In this document: piece by piece, positions 28,772 to 37,878 of the stretch
Layout of the letters: the number at the start of each line of letters is the position of its first letter
Numbering within the stretch: position 1 is the stretch's first letter
Origin: Prasinococcaceae sp. CCMP 1430
Lineage: Eukaryota > Prasinodermophyta > Palmophyllophyceae > Prasinococcales > Prasinococcaceae
Direction of reading: 5' to 3'
Assembly (NCBI GenBank): GCA_013416795.1
Contig: RQSC01001375.1
Location: 1-45,718 of the forward strand
DNA length: 45,718 bases
Position numbers and translations under genes: made by a program
Notes under the pieces: model-generated
Database searches by the model: none
The model's input: the letters and a program-made list of their open reading frames with translations, nothing else
Told to the model about the DNA's origin: nothing

Positions 28772-29839
28772 CTATTGATAGCTGCCATTAGGCGACACAG
28801 ATTGCTTGCCGGCGGCGGCTGGCTGGCTGGCGCCGCTGCGAAGCACGTAGACGCTCGTGGTTTCGATGAAGCTTGGGAAAGCGGCTGTTAGCTCTCGAAG
28901 CACGTCGAGAGTCATCGGGGCCAGGATGTGCGGCTGCCTGCTGCAGAGCTGTTGCTCGCGGAAGAGAACGCGGGCAACAGCGCGCGTCAGCGCCGGCGGG
29001 TGTACGCAGACGCGCGCGCAAGATCAGATGGTCGGAGCGGGAGTCATGCGCGCGTGCGGTCGAAGGCGCAAGGCGCGCACCTGCTTCCACTCCTCCATGT
29101 GGATCACGCCGTCACGGGCCAAGTCAGCCTGTTCAAAGGTCTCGTCGACCAGGCTGTCCATGGCCTCCATGGGGAGGGTGAGCCCGCTCTTCTCCTGCAC
29201 GAGGCCTTTAAGCATCGAGCGCACCTCGTCTGGCTCGATGACGCCATTTCCCTTCAGGTCGTACACACTGAACAGGAACTCGCTTTTGCTCTCCTGGTCC
29301 GCTCGGGGGTGAAAGACCTGCAGGCCCCGCACGAAGGCGTCGAACGATAATGTGCCTTCGCTCTTTGAGTCCAGCAGGTCAAACACCCTGTCCGCGAAGA
29401 GGCTCTTTGTACCGCGTGAGTCCGCGCGCGCGCTACCGGGCCTCCCGTTGCTGAGTCGCCCGTTGCCATTGCCGTTGCTCAGCGGCTTCCGCCCTGCGTG
29501 ATGAGCCTCCACCTCGTCGACGGCAGCCAAGGGGGCTCCCGGGCTGTTGGACGACGCCGGCCCGCCCCCCGCTGCCCCTTTGAAGAGCGCCTGCTTGAAC
29601 TCATCGCGGTGCATGAGTCCGTCGACATGAATGGTGTTCGCGGCCGCCTCGTGCATCGTGCGCAGCGCCTCGACCTCGGGCAGCGAGAAGAGCGTCTCGC
29701 GCGAGAGCTTGCGATCCTGTTCGCGCGTCGTGTGCAGCGCGCCGCTCGCACTCGACGCCCGTGCTGCCCTCGCGCTACCTGCACCCGCTGGCTCGCCCAC
29801 AACTGCCGGCCGAGCGCAGCACACGAACCACTTCGCCAT
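28772..29839 (-). CDS. CBL: Calcineurin B-like (CBL) calcium sensor, two exons
   Basis: CBL proteins bind calcium through EF-hands and activate CIPK kinases at membranes. Exon 1 (29839-29081, 253 codons) starts MAKWFVCCARP, whose cysteines could be lipidated; the MGxxx myristoylation start of plant CBLs is absent. Then come FSLPEVEALRTMHEAAA, MHRDEFKQALFK, a ~45-residue Ser/Gly/Asn insert, and FADRVFDLLDSKSEG (degenerate EF2, residue 157; last loop position Ala). FSVYDLKGNGVIEPDEV (EF3, 194) and ADLARDGVIHMEEWKQ (EF4, 239) follow. After a 132-nt GT-AG intron (29080-28949), exon 2 (28948-28772) encodes LCSRQPHILAPMTLDVLREL and TAAFPSF. This is the CBL C-terminus (NPSLIKNMTLPYL...TFPSF in plants). 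Total 311 residues. Exon 2 restores the family tail exactly, so the splice model is well supported. The intact EF3 and EF4 loops should bind calcium. Confidence 0.9.
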
Positions 29840-30051
29840 GACGACAGAGCTGTCCCTCTTCCCGCTTGGGTTGGCCTGCCCCGCGACGCGGAACGGACGC
29901 CGCCGGCCGCCGCGGCCGCCGCAGCCGCTGCCATCCCTGCCGCAGCCACGGGCGTACGCCGCCTGCGCTGTGGCGCCCCGGCGCTCGCACCGCGCCAAAC
30001 CCTCATCAAATTGCACGTTTGAAACTAACCCTGTGCCCATACCTTAATGTG

Positions 30052-30071
30052 AACCCTAACCCCAAACCCTA
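30052..30071 (-). promoter_or_regulatory. Double telomere-like (telo-box) motif upstream of CBL
   Basis: The plus strand reads AACCCTAACCCC then AAACCCTA, so two close copies read TAGGGTTT...TTAGGGTT in the CBL direction, about 213 bp upstream of its ATG. Far too short to be a true interstitial telomere array. Confidence 0.45.
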
Positions 30072-31339
30072 CCAGCGACCACCAACTGTGCGCCGAGCGC
30101 ACCGAGCCCACCACAGTGCGCGCGCGTGAGGGAGAGCGCAGCGCGCGCCCTGTGGGGGCGGTGGCCACACGGCGCGCGCCCGAGGCTGCCCGCGCAGACG
30201 GGGCCTTCCGGTGGGGGAGAGGGACGCGCACCGCTGCGCCCGGTCGTCCGCGCGCTCGTGTGCGTGTGCCGCGCGCCCCTCGCCGCGCGCTGGCCGCGCC
30301 GCTGCCCCGCCTCTGACTGACTGCTATGTGTCGTGCGCTTCCTTCGAGGCGGCGGTGGCGACCCTTCGGAGCACCCACAGCCGCACGTCCGAAATCGAAG
30401 CCGCCTTCCAATGTGCCACAAAAACGAAGGCCAAAATCAAAGTAAAAAAAAAGGGCGATGCGATGCGTTGGGTTTGACGAAGAAGCTTTTCGGGAGGGGC
30501 TGCGCGGCGACGTTCCACGAAGGCAGGGGGGCCGAAAGTGAAGGGTGAAAAGCACAATCAAAATCAAATTAAATCAAAACAAAAACAAAATCATGGGATG
30601 CGATGCTTTCGGTTTGGCGAGGTTTTTTTTTTTGCAACGAGGCGAAGGGAAAGGGGGCGACACAAAAAAAGTGCGCGTGTGCCGGCAGCCCCCGGCGCGC
30701 GCGCGCGCTCCAGCTGGGGCCGGGCGGCGGCGGCTGTGGGACCCGCGGACCACACCACAGCGCTGCTGAGAGCGGGAGCCGCGCGGCGACAGGGACGCTC
30801 GGCGCCTTGGGGTGGGGGCAGGGAGGGGGGTTGGGGGTGGTTGGGCGGAAGCGGGGAAGGGGTCCTGTGGTGGGCGGCGAAGCTGGGACCTGCGGGGCAC
30901 AGCGCGAGCGCGAGCGCGAGCGCGAGCGGCGCGCCCGCGAGGTTGAGGTTGGGGGCTCAGCGTTACGGTATCGGATTTCCTTTTCGCCCGGCGGTCCACA
31001 CGTGGTCCGAGTGCAAAATGACTCCAAAAAACGCAGGTGCGCGCAAAACTTCACCCGTAAAATTCAAACACATCAAAATGCATTGGGTGGCCTCTCCCGG
31101 TTGTTGCCGACGCGGGCCCTCGGGGAATCCGCTGCTTCAATCGGAAGAGGCCGCGACTGTTCGTTTTCGCGTGTTGAGAAATTTAGATCGCTTATGCGCT
31201 GTTTTACACATTCTTTGTGATATATGTGGTTACGGAATTGTGCGATTTCGGCGCGGCCGGGCGGAAGACGGCCCCAACAGCCGGCGCGTGCGCGCGTGGA
31301 CGCGCTGCTGCGGCTGCAAACGAAGGCGGTAATTTCGAT

Positions 31340-31405
31340 GCCCGTGAAACGGTCTGATAATCATATCTGAATATTAAAAGCGCGGTTTGATAGTATTTTA
31401 ATTCG
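31340..31405 (+). promoter_or_regulatory. AT-rich island upstream of CIPK, candidate core promoter
   Basis: Sequence around CTGATAATCATATCTGAATATTAAAAG and TTGATAGTATTTTAATTCG stands out in GC-rich surroundings, ending about 45 bp before the first ATG of the kinase frame. Role inferred from composition and position. Confidence 0.35.
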
Positions 31406-31450
31406 AAATCCGGAGAGCTATGGCGCCCCTCTGCGCGTGCACGCACACGC

Positions 31451-33187
31451 ATGCGGGCGCCACAGTGCGGGCCGCATGCGCCCGTGGGGCCTGGCCGGCG
31501 GGGGAGGGGGATGGCGCGTGGGACGGTGCGAGCGGTGGCGGTGATGCTTGCGGCGTCGGCGGCGGCGATGGTGATGGACCGCGAGGGCTGGCTGGCCGCC
31601 GTGGGCGGCGCGCGCGACGCGCTAAACTTCAACAACAGCGCCACGAGCGGGGAAATCACGCTAGGGCCGCGCGCGCATGCGCGGCTGGGGCGCTTCGAGC
31701 TCGGCCGCACGCTGGGCGAGGGCGCCGCTGGCAAGGTGCGCTACGCCGTGGACTCGCAGGACCCGGCGCGGACGCCGTACGCCATCAAGGTGCTAGACAG
31801 AGAAGCGGTCGACAGGCAGGGCATGATGCCCTGCATCAAGCAGGAGATTCGTGTCATGCGCGCGCTCAGGCACCCGTGCATTGTCAGGCTGCACGAGGTG
31901 CTGGCGAGCCAGAAGAAGATATACCTGGTCATTGAGCTGGTCACCGGCGGCGAGCTGTACGATCGCGTCGCGCACGACGGCCATTTGAATGAGGTCAAGG
32001 TGAGGCGCTACTTGCAACAGCTCGTGGACGCCATCGACTACTGCCACTCAAAGGGAGTGTACCACAGGGACCTCAAGCCCGAGAACATCTTGCTGGATAC
32101 TTCATCCGATACCGTCAAAATCGCCGACTTCGGGCTGGCGGCGGTGGTAGACCCGCACGCGCCCGCGAAGGAGCGCATGCTGCGCACGCTCTGCGGCAGT
32201 CCGAATTACGTCGCCCCGGAGGTCCTGCGCGAGGAGTCGTACGACGGCGCAAAGGCTGACGTGTGGGCTCTGGGCGTGATCGCGTTCATGATGGTGTCTG
32301 GCAGGCTCCCTTTCCATTCCGAAAACATGCCAGAGCTCTACAGGCAGATCAACAAGGCCGAGTATCGCGTGCCAGGCTACGTGAGCAACGGCATGCGCTA
32401 CCTGCTACGGAAGGTATTGGAGCCTGATCCGTCGCTGCGCGCCACAATTGCCGAGGTGCGCAACGACCCGTGGTTCCTCAAAGGCGGCTATGTGCGACGC
32501 GAGCCGCTGCCAGACCCCTCGCAACTCAGGCGACTGCGGTCCCGCCCGCCAGCAGCCACCGCGGGCAGGATCTCGTCGCTCATGCACCAGGTGACCATCA
32601 GCGACGTCCCCCGCGTTGAGGAAGAGAAGTCGACCGCTTGGATATCGGTGGGCGGCCGTGACGGCTCTGCGTCGGACTCCGCAGCGACGAGTGACAGCAG
32701 CGAGCCTGGCACCCCTCGCGTGCGACGCGTCCACTCGCTCAATGCCTTCGAGCTGATCGCCATGGGGAGCATGGGGTTGGATCTGAGCGCAATGTTCGAA
32801 AAGAGAAAGGACGTTGTGGGACGCCACACGCGTTTCTGCGCAGAAGCGGGGGTTGAAGACATTCTGAGCGCCATCACGAGCGCCGCAAGCGACATTGGCG
32901 CGGTGGCGACCGACAGCAGCGACGACGCCGAGGAAGGCGGGGAGGCCGCCGCTGAGCTGCGCCTCGATTGGACGGGTGCGCGTGGCCCCGCTGCCATGCG
33001 CTGCGAGGTCTTCCGCCTCGCACCCGGCATCCACATGTGCGACTGCTGCCGCATTCGCGGCGACGGCTTCGAGGTGCACTCGATGTACACCAAGCTCGTG
33101 GTCGCGCTGGGCGACCTGGTGCTGAAGAACCGAGACGACGTCAGGGCCTTCGACTCGAACGTGCGCGTAGACCGACTGATCTCGTGA
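31451..33187 (+). CDS. CIPK: CBL-interacting protein kinase (CIPK/SnRK3-type) with NAF motif
   Basis: CIPKs are Ser/Thr kinases switched on when calcium-loaded CBL binds their NAF motif. The 578-residue single-exon product has a SNF1-type kinase domain (~77-340): GEGAAGKV, Lys113 in AIKVLDREA, HRDLKPEN at 205-212, Asp226 in DFG, activation loop LRTLCGSPNYVAPE, ALGVIAFMMVSGRLPF. After a Ser/Arg-rich linker comes SLNAFELIAMGSMGLDLSAM (N431-A-F; plant form NAFDIIS...GLDLSGLF). Then RHTRFCAEAG follows, like the protein phosphatase interaction segment. The C-terminus (LRLDWTGARGPAAMRCEVFRL ... KNRDDVRAF) fits the KA1-like tail. The start is uncertain. ATG 31451, 31511, 31568 and 31574 are all in frame, and the first two add a hydrophobic leader unusual for CIPKs. 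Its upstream neighbour, transcribed away from it, encodes the matching CBL sensor. Confidence 0.9.
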   Translation: MRAPQCGPHAPVGPGRRGRGMARGTVRAVAVMLAASAAAMVMDREGWLAAVGGARDALNFNNSATSGEITLGPRAHARLGRFELGRTLGEGAAGKVRYAVDSQDPARTPYAIKVLDREAVDRQGMMPCIKQEIRVMRALRHPCIVRLHEVLASQKKIYLVIELVTGGELYDRVAHDGHLNEVKVRRYLQQLVDAIDYCHSKGVYHRDLKPENILLDTSSDTVKIADFGLAAVVDPHAPAKERMLRTLCGSPNYVAPEVLREESYDGAKADVWALGVIAFMMVSGRLPFHSENMPELYRQINKAEYRVPGYVSNGMRYLLRKVLEPDPSLRATIAEVRNDPWFLKGGYVRREPLPDPSQLRRLRSRPPAATAGRISSLMHQVTISDVPRVEEEKSTAWISVGGRDGSASDSAATSDSSEPGTPRVRRVHSLNAFELIAMGSMGLDLSAMFEKRKDVVGRHTRFCAEAGVEDILSAITSAASDIGAVATDSSDDAEEGGEAAAELRLDWTGARGPAAMRCEVFRLAPGIHMCDCCRIRGDGFEVHSMYTKLVVALGDLVLKNRDDVRAFDSNVRVDRLIS

Positions 33188-33675
33188 TCGACCGCGCGGC
33201 GGCGCTCGGCCGCTCCTCGCGCTAAGTTTGTGAACATGGTCTGATGTAAACGTACTTTTGCGACTACGCCACTGGCGCCATTCTCAACTAGAAGATGGCG
33301 CTCGCCGCGGCAGAACATAGTGGCCGCGCGCCGTGGCCAGCGCTAACCCGTGCACGCGTGCGACGCGCCTTGGCATTCTTCGCAATAGTCATTCAACTGA
33401 AGACACTTTGATCGGCGCGCGGCCCCTTGTGCGCCATCTAGCTAGGTGCTTCTCTGCGCCCGCCCACTTGAATTGTCCTCTCTGCGTTTCGCCATCCCTT
33501 GTCGCTTCATCGCTCGCTCGGCGCTCGTAGCTTTTATCGCCTCTGCCTCTTGGGCACGGCGCCAATGCTAGACTGCTAGTACTTTGCAGTTGGGGCCTGA
33601 CGCTCATGCGCAGCCCATTGGGCTCCTGGCTACGTAAAAGACATACTTGGATCCTCATACTCGCAAACATGCGCG
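33188..33675. other. Convergent spacer between CIPK and the Cys-rich secreted protein gene
   Basis: 488 bp with no gene recognised. Slightly less GC-rich than the flanks. It contains ATCTAGCTAGG near 33438, a short motif also seen in other 3' spacers here (17340, 20090). Confidence 0.5.
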
Positions 33676-36600
33676 CTAGCCCTCCGACGGTTCGGGCTCC
33701 GAATCAGCCTCAGGCTGCTCAGCGTCGAGGTTGGAGTCCTCTGAGTCGAGGTCCCCGGGCTGGGCTTCTGGCTCCGCCTCGGGTGGGGGCGCTTCCTCAG
33801 CGGGCTCCTCTTCGGGCTCCGCCTCAGGTGGGGGCGCTTCCTCAACGGGCACTTCTTCGGGCTCCGCCTCTGGCGGGGCCACAGGCTCAGGAATGGGCTC
33901 GGATGGCGGCGGGGACTCGGGCTGAGGACCAGGTGGTTGTGGTACAGGTCCTTCCGTCGCCGGCACAGGCGCCGTCGTCATCGGCCCTTTCGTCAAAGGT
34001 CCAGGTTCGGGTGCAGTGTCCACTGGGCATGAGTCGACAGCGCAGCAATAGCAGTCGACCTTGCCGTCGCACGTGTCCTGCTGGCACTGGCCCTCGTACC
34101 ACACGCAGCCGTTGGGCACACAGTCAAAACACGAAGTGTAATCCCCACACTTGGGTGGTAACGGGCAGGTGCCTTCGCAGCAGTAGCAGTCGTCTTTGCC
34201 GTCGCACGTGTCCTGCTGGCACTGGCCGTTCCACCACACGCAGGCCTCCTGCGGCGTGCACTCGCCGCACGTCGTGTAGTCGGCGCAGACCGGCGCCGGG
34301 CAGGTGCCTTCGCAGCAGTAGCAGTCGTCTTTGCCGTCGCACGTGTCCTGCTGGCACTGGCCGTTCCACCACACGCAGGCCTCCTGCGGCGTGCACTCGC
34401 CGCACGTCGTGTAGTTGCTGCACGTGTCCGCGACACCACACGTGTTTGGATCGCTCTTGCAGTTCGGACTGTCTGCGCTGCATGGCCCGTCGCTGCACTT
34501 CCCGTCCGTGTAAACGCATCCCGCCCCTGTGCATTCAACGCACCCACTGGCGCCCAATTCGAGACGTGCTGTCAGAATGCTGCATTGGACACCACCGTCG
34601 CACTCCTCAATTGCTTGGTAACACTGTCCCTGCTCGGGCGCACACGGCCCGTCCTGGCAAAGTCCTTGCCACCACGAGCACGCCCCGTCGCCCAGGAAAG
34701 CACAGTCCTCACAAGTCAAGTAGGCCTCGCATCCGCTTGGCATCGGGCAGGTGTCGTAAGTCGTGCTACAACTCGTTTGAGAGGGTGTGCACCCACCCTC
34801 CTGGCAGGTCCCTGTCTCTGCGTCCCAGGAGCACCCGCTGCCTGCATCTTCCTCGCCGGGGTTGAGCTGGCGCACCGACTGTAGGGCCGTGGTACCGACG
34901 CAAGTACGACACTCGGTGCTCTGCGAACACAGAACAGGGCACATGTCGGGAGTGTCGTGGCACTGGACGCCTGTTACGTTGCACTCAGCGCCGGCCCTGC
35001 ACTCTCCAGTCGAAGGATACCAAGCGCATCCCAATGACGAGGCGGCACACGGAGTGCATGACGTATAGTCCTCGCATACGTCCTGCACAGGGCAGGTGCC
35101 AGGTGCCTGGTAGCAGGCCCCATCGTCTGGTCCGCAAGGCCCGCCCTGACACGTCGCGTTGCCTGTCCACTTGCAGCCGAGTCCTGCGCCCACGCACTGG
35201 CCGCAGTCGTAGATCAGAGCACACTCTACGGGGCACGCCACTGGACTTTCGCGGCATTGCACGTCCGGAGGGCAGGGACCTTGCTCACACGCACCGTCCA
35301 CCCATCGGCACCCTTGCTCACTCCCTGCGCAGCTGGGGCAGCTAGTGTGGTCTTCACACGCAACCACCGGGCACGCCATCCAGTCCGTGTAGCATGAGCT
35401 GTCCGACGCGCCACAAGGGGTGGACGAGCAGGTCTCGTTGACGCTGTGCCATGCGCAGCTTGTCGGCAAGGAAGGATCTGTGCACGATCCGCAGTCGTAG
35501 TGCTGGTCACATGGCTTGGCCGGGCACTCGAGGTCCGAGTCAGGACCCACGCAGCCAGGCAGGCCGTCACACTCCAAGCCGGGCTGGCAAGTTTGCGTCT
35601 CGCCGTCGTCTGTGTAGATGCAGCCGTCCAGATTCAAGCAAGTGTCACAGTCAAAGGCTGTGTTGCATGCGATGGCATCTGGGTCGGACGGGGGCCCATA
35701 CGCCGGGCAAAGCGCCGACTCGTCCGTGCACAGGCCCATACTCAGCGCCGTCGCAGAGCACGCGCCCACTTGGCACACACCAGAGATGTAGGAACATCCG
35801 GTGTCGCCGGCGGTGCAGGATTCGCAGTCGGTGTACGATGAGCAGACGCTGTCCGTGCAGACGTCTGCGTAGCAAATTTGCTCGCAAACTGTCTGACATA
35901 TGGTGGTGCAGTCATCATGTGGGCAATACGGACACTCAGCCACACATTTGGTGATGCACTGTGTGGAGCAATGCGGCACGCAGACGACTTCGTAGCAAGT
36001 GACGTCCGGGCACTCCTCGGGCGCGAAATAGCACCCGGAAATTCCTGGTGCGTCCGGTGCGCCCGGTGCCCCTGGTGCGCCTGGTGCGCCCGGTGCCCCT
36101 GGTGCGCCTGGTGCGCCTGGTGCGCCTGGTGCGCCTGGTGCGCCTGGTGCGCCTGGTGCGCCTGGTGCGCCTGGTGCGCCTGGTGTGCCTGGTGTGCCTA
36201 TGGCGCACTCCTCCACCGAGACGCAGCCTGGTGAGTCCTGCGCTATTGAGTATCCGCACCCGGGCGTGCGCACGCACTCGGCGCAATCCAAAACCTGATC
36301 GCAAGGGGGCGGACACGTCGAGGCGCTGTCGTGGCACGACGGCTGCTCGACGCCGCATTCCTGATCCTGACACACGCTCGCGATCCCGTCCCATGAGCAA
36401 TTCGACGAGGCTCTCGCGCACGAGAGGCAGTCCGTCCAGTCACCGCACACGGGCACGGGGCACTCGTCCTCATTGCCGTAGCAGGCGGTCTGGTCACTGC
36501 CACACGGGCCGTCCTGGCACGCGCCGTCATACCACGAGCAGTCAAGCTGCGAGGAGGCGCACGTGTCGCACGCGGTGTAGTCCTGACAGCTCGGTGCGGG

Positions 36601-37878
36601 GCATTCCTGCCCGCTGTCCTTGTCGTAGCATCCTTCCGTGTCCGCGTCGCACGGCCCTGCGCTGCAGATACCCTGATAGTAATTGCAGCCGCAGCAGCCG
36701 ATGGTTGCGTTGGCGCATGAGACGCAGCCGGTGATGTCGCCGCACTCTTTGACATCGCACGCCTGCGGGTCGCTGTAGCAGTCCTGCTCACCTTCAGAGC
36801 ACGCCCCGGCGTCCTGGCAAAGCCCCTGCCGCCATATGCAGGCAGAAGAGTTGCGTGCCGTGGTGCACGTGTAGCAGTCGGTGTGGACGTCGCACCCTTC
36901 TACCGGGCAAGTACCCTCTTCGCTGTAGCAGTCCAAGCCGTTGTCGCATACCCCGGGCTCGCAGGCACCCGACGACCAACGGCAACCCGCCGAGGAGGCC
37001 ACGCACGACTCGCATGCAAGGAAGTCCTTGCACACGTCCGGTTCGCATGTCTCCGGGATCGTGTGGCATTCGGTCTGCGTCGGCTTGCACGGGCCGGGTC
37101 GGCAGGCGCCCTCGAACCACCGGCACAAGAACGGAGTCACGCACGAGCCCGACGACGGCTCAAGGCACGGCACCGACCCGTTGGTGTTCGACGACGCGCA
37201 CGAGAAACAGTCGAGATAGTCGGAGCAGGCGGGCGGCGGGACGGGCGGTGCCTTGGTTGGCGGCTCGCACTCATTCGCATTGAAGGTCGTGTAGCACTCC
37301 TCGCCGACGAGCGGACACCCGACCCTGCACTCTCCGCCTTGCCACCCACACCCAAAAACTGCCGCACAGTCGGCGCACGCCGAGTATTGCGAGCAGTCGA
37401 GGTCCGGCGGGCACGCGCCGTTGTCGAATTGGCACGCTTCAACGTTGCACACGCTGTCACACTCGGAGTCAACCTCCCAGCCGGGCGCGCACCCAGGGGC
37501 GCAGCCATTCACGCATACGTAGCTATCCCATGCACAGGCGGGCGTGTTGCACTCCGGCTGGCACGTCGTATCGAGGCGGTACTCGGGCAGACACCCAATC
37601 TCACAGAGGCACGCGCCGAGGTCATAGCCACATGCGGAGGTGTCGCACGCGGGGTCACAAATCTCGCTGACGAGCAACTCGGTCGTGCACCCACCGCTCA
37701 TGCACTCCGCCAGGTTCTCAGGTGCCGGAGCGCCGGGCGGAACGACGACCGCGTGGGCACACCCTGGAGCGTTCGCCGCCAGCGCGCCCAGCAGTAGCAG
37801 CGCCGCCGCGAGCGGCGACGGTCCCGCCGCGCGCGACCGGATGCTCGCGCCGAGTGGATGCGAGCGCTCTGATGCCAT
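33676..37878 (-). CDS. Secreted LNR - PSI-like repeat - collagen-like Cys-rich protein
   Basis: The 1,400-residue single-exon product starts with a signal peptide (hydrophobic LAAALLLLGALAANAPG at ~24-40). Three Lin-12/Notch-type repeats follow (CDPACDTSACGYDLGAC, CQPECNTPACAWDS, CDSVCNVEACQFDNGAC). Then come about 20 PSI-like modules of ~45 residues, each of the form C-x2-Y/F-x-x-C-x2-C...C-x-W-x5-C-x3-C (for example CQDYTACDTCA, CADYTTCGECT). After the eighth module lies a collagen-like block of about 17 Gly-X-Y triplets, mostly GAP (36040-36203), then a Cys/His/Val-rich stretch (CVPHCSTQCITKC). The C-terminus is Pro/Glu-rich and very acidic (PPPEAEPEEEPAEEA). No membrane segment is visible after the signal, so it is probably secreted or wall/scale-bound. 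ATG 37878 places the signal correctly; ATG 38037 would add 53 residues before it. No homologue with this architecture comes to mind. The function is unknown, with extracellular adhesion or matrix most likely. Confidence 0.85.
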   Translation of the reverse strand: MASERSHPLGASIRSRAAGPSPLAAALLLLGALAANAPGCAHAVVVPPGAPAPENLAECMSGGCTTELLVSEICDPACDTSACGYDLGACLCEIGCLPEYRLDTTCQPECNTPACAWDSYVCVNGCAPGCAPGWEVDSECDSVCNVEACQFDNGACPPDLDCSQYSACADCAAVFGCGWQGGECRVGCPLVGEECYTTFNANECEPPTKAPPVPPPACSDYLDCFSCASSNTNGSVPCLEPSSGSCVTPFLCRWFEGACRPGPCKPTQTECHTIPETCEPDVCKDFLACESCVASSAGCRWSSGACEPGVCDNGLDCYSEEGTCPVEGCDVHTDCYTCTTARNSSACIWRQGLCQDAGACSEGEQDCYSDPQACDVKECGDITGCVSCANATIGCCGCNYYQGICSAGPCDADTEGCYDKDSGQECPAPSCQDYTACDTCASSQLDCSWYDGACQDGPCGSDQTACYGNEDECPVPVCGDWTDCLSCARASSNCSWDGIASVCQDQECGVEQPSCHDSASTCPPPCDQVLDCAECVRTPGCGYSIAQDSPGCVSVEECAIGTPGTPGAPGAPGAPGAPGAPGAPGAPGAPGAPGAPGAPGAPGAPGAPDAPGISGCYFAPEECPDVTCYEVVCVPHCSTQCITKCVAECPYCPHDDCTTICQTVCEQICYADVCTDSVCSSYTDCESCTAGDTGCSYISGVCQVGACSATALSMGLCTDESALCPAYGPPSDPDAIACNTAFDCDTCLNLDGCIYTDDGETQTCQPGLECDGLPGCVGPDSDLECPAKPCDQHYDCGSCTDPSLPTSCAWHSVNETCSSTPCGASDSSCYTDWMACPVVACEDHTSCPSCAGSEQGCRWVDGACEQGPCPPDVQCRESPVACPVECALIYDCGQCVGAGLGCKWTGNATCQGGPCGPDDGACYQAPGTCPVQDVCEDYTSCTPCAASSLGCAWYPSTGECRAGAECNVTGVQCHDTPDMCPVLCSQSTECRTCVGTTALQSVRQLNPGEEDAGSGCSWDAETGTCQEGGCTPSQTSCSTTYDTCPMPSGCEAYLTCEDCAFLGDGACSWWQGLCQDGPCAPEQGQCYQAIEECDGGVQCSILTARLELGASGCVECTGAGCVYTDGKCSDGPCSADSPNCKSDPNTCGVADTCSNYTTCGECTPQEACVWWNGQCQQDTCDGKDDCYCCEGTCPAPVCADYTTCGECTPQEACVWWNGQCQQDTCDGKDDCYCCEGTCPLPPKCGDYTSCFDCVPNGCVWYEGQCQQDTCDGKVDCYCCAVDSCPVDTAPEPGPLTKGPMTTAPVPATEGPVPQPPGPQPESPPPSEPIPEPVAPPEAEPEEVPVEEAPPPEAEPEEEPAEEAPPPEAEPEAQPGDLDSEDSNLDAEQPEADSEPEPSEG
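34163..34415 (-). repeat. Two identical 118-bp copies at 135-bp spacing within the Cys-rich gene
   Basis: 34163-34280 and 34298-34415 are identical by eye. They encode the module CVWWNGQCQQDTCDGK ... CYCCEGTC twice. A diverged third copy lies at about 34030-34150. Identity at silent positions points to recent duplication or gene conversion. Confidence 0.9.
36040..36203 (-). repeat. Collagen-like tandem repeat (9-nt units)
   Basis: The plus strand repeats GGTGCGCCT with GGTGCCCCT and GGTGCGCCC variants. The coding strand gives Gly-Ala-Pro triplets bounded by GTPGTPG and DAPGISG. It stays in frame across the block. Confidence 0.9.

Larger units (their letters stand above)
29840..31450. other. 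1.6-kb divergent region between CBL and CIPK genes
   Basis: No gene recognised. It holds telomere-like motifs at 30052-30071, AT-rich stretches at 30545-30597 and 31340-31405, a T-run near 30626, and a GCGAGC tandem tract at about 30901-30930. As the shared upstream region of the sensor and kinase genes it is the natural place for common regulatory sites. Confidence 0.5.

Noticed and set aside
29024-29080. Read-through C-terminus of the CBL exon 1 frame
   Set aside because: It reads into the intron. Splicing at 29080/28949 restores the conserved CBL C-terminus.
30052-30071. True interstitial telomere
   Set aside because: Only two or three imperfect units, not an array. Reported as a promoter-like motif instead.
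30538-31332. 264-codon plus-strand frame between CBL and CIPK
   Set aside because: Low-complexity translation of A-rich and GC-rich spacer, with no domain features.
36040-36203. CRISPR-like or satellite array
   Set aside because: Short 9-nt units in frame inside a coding sequence with no spacers. It is a collagen-like coding repeat.
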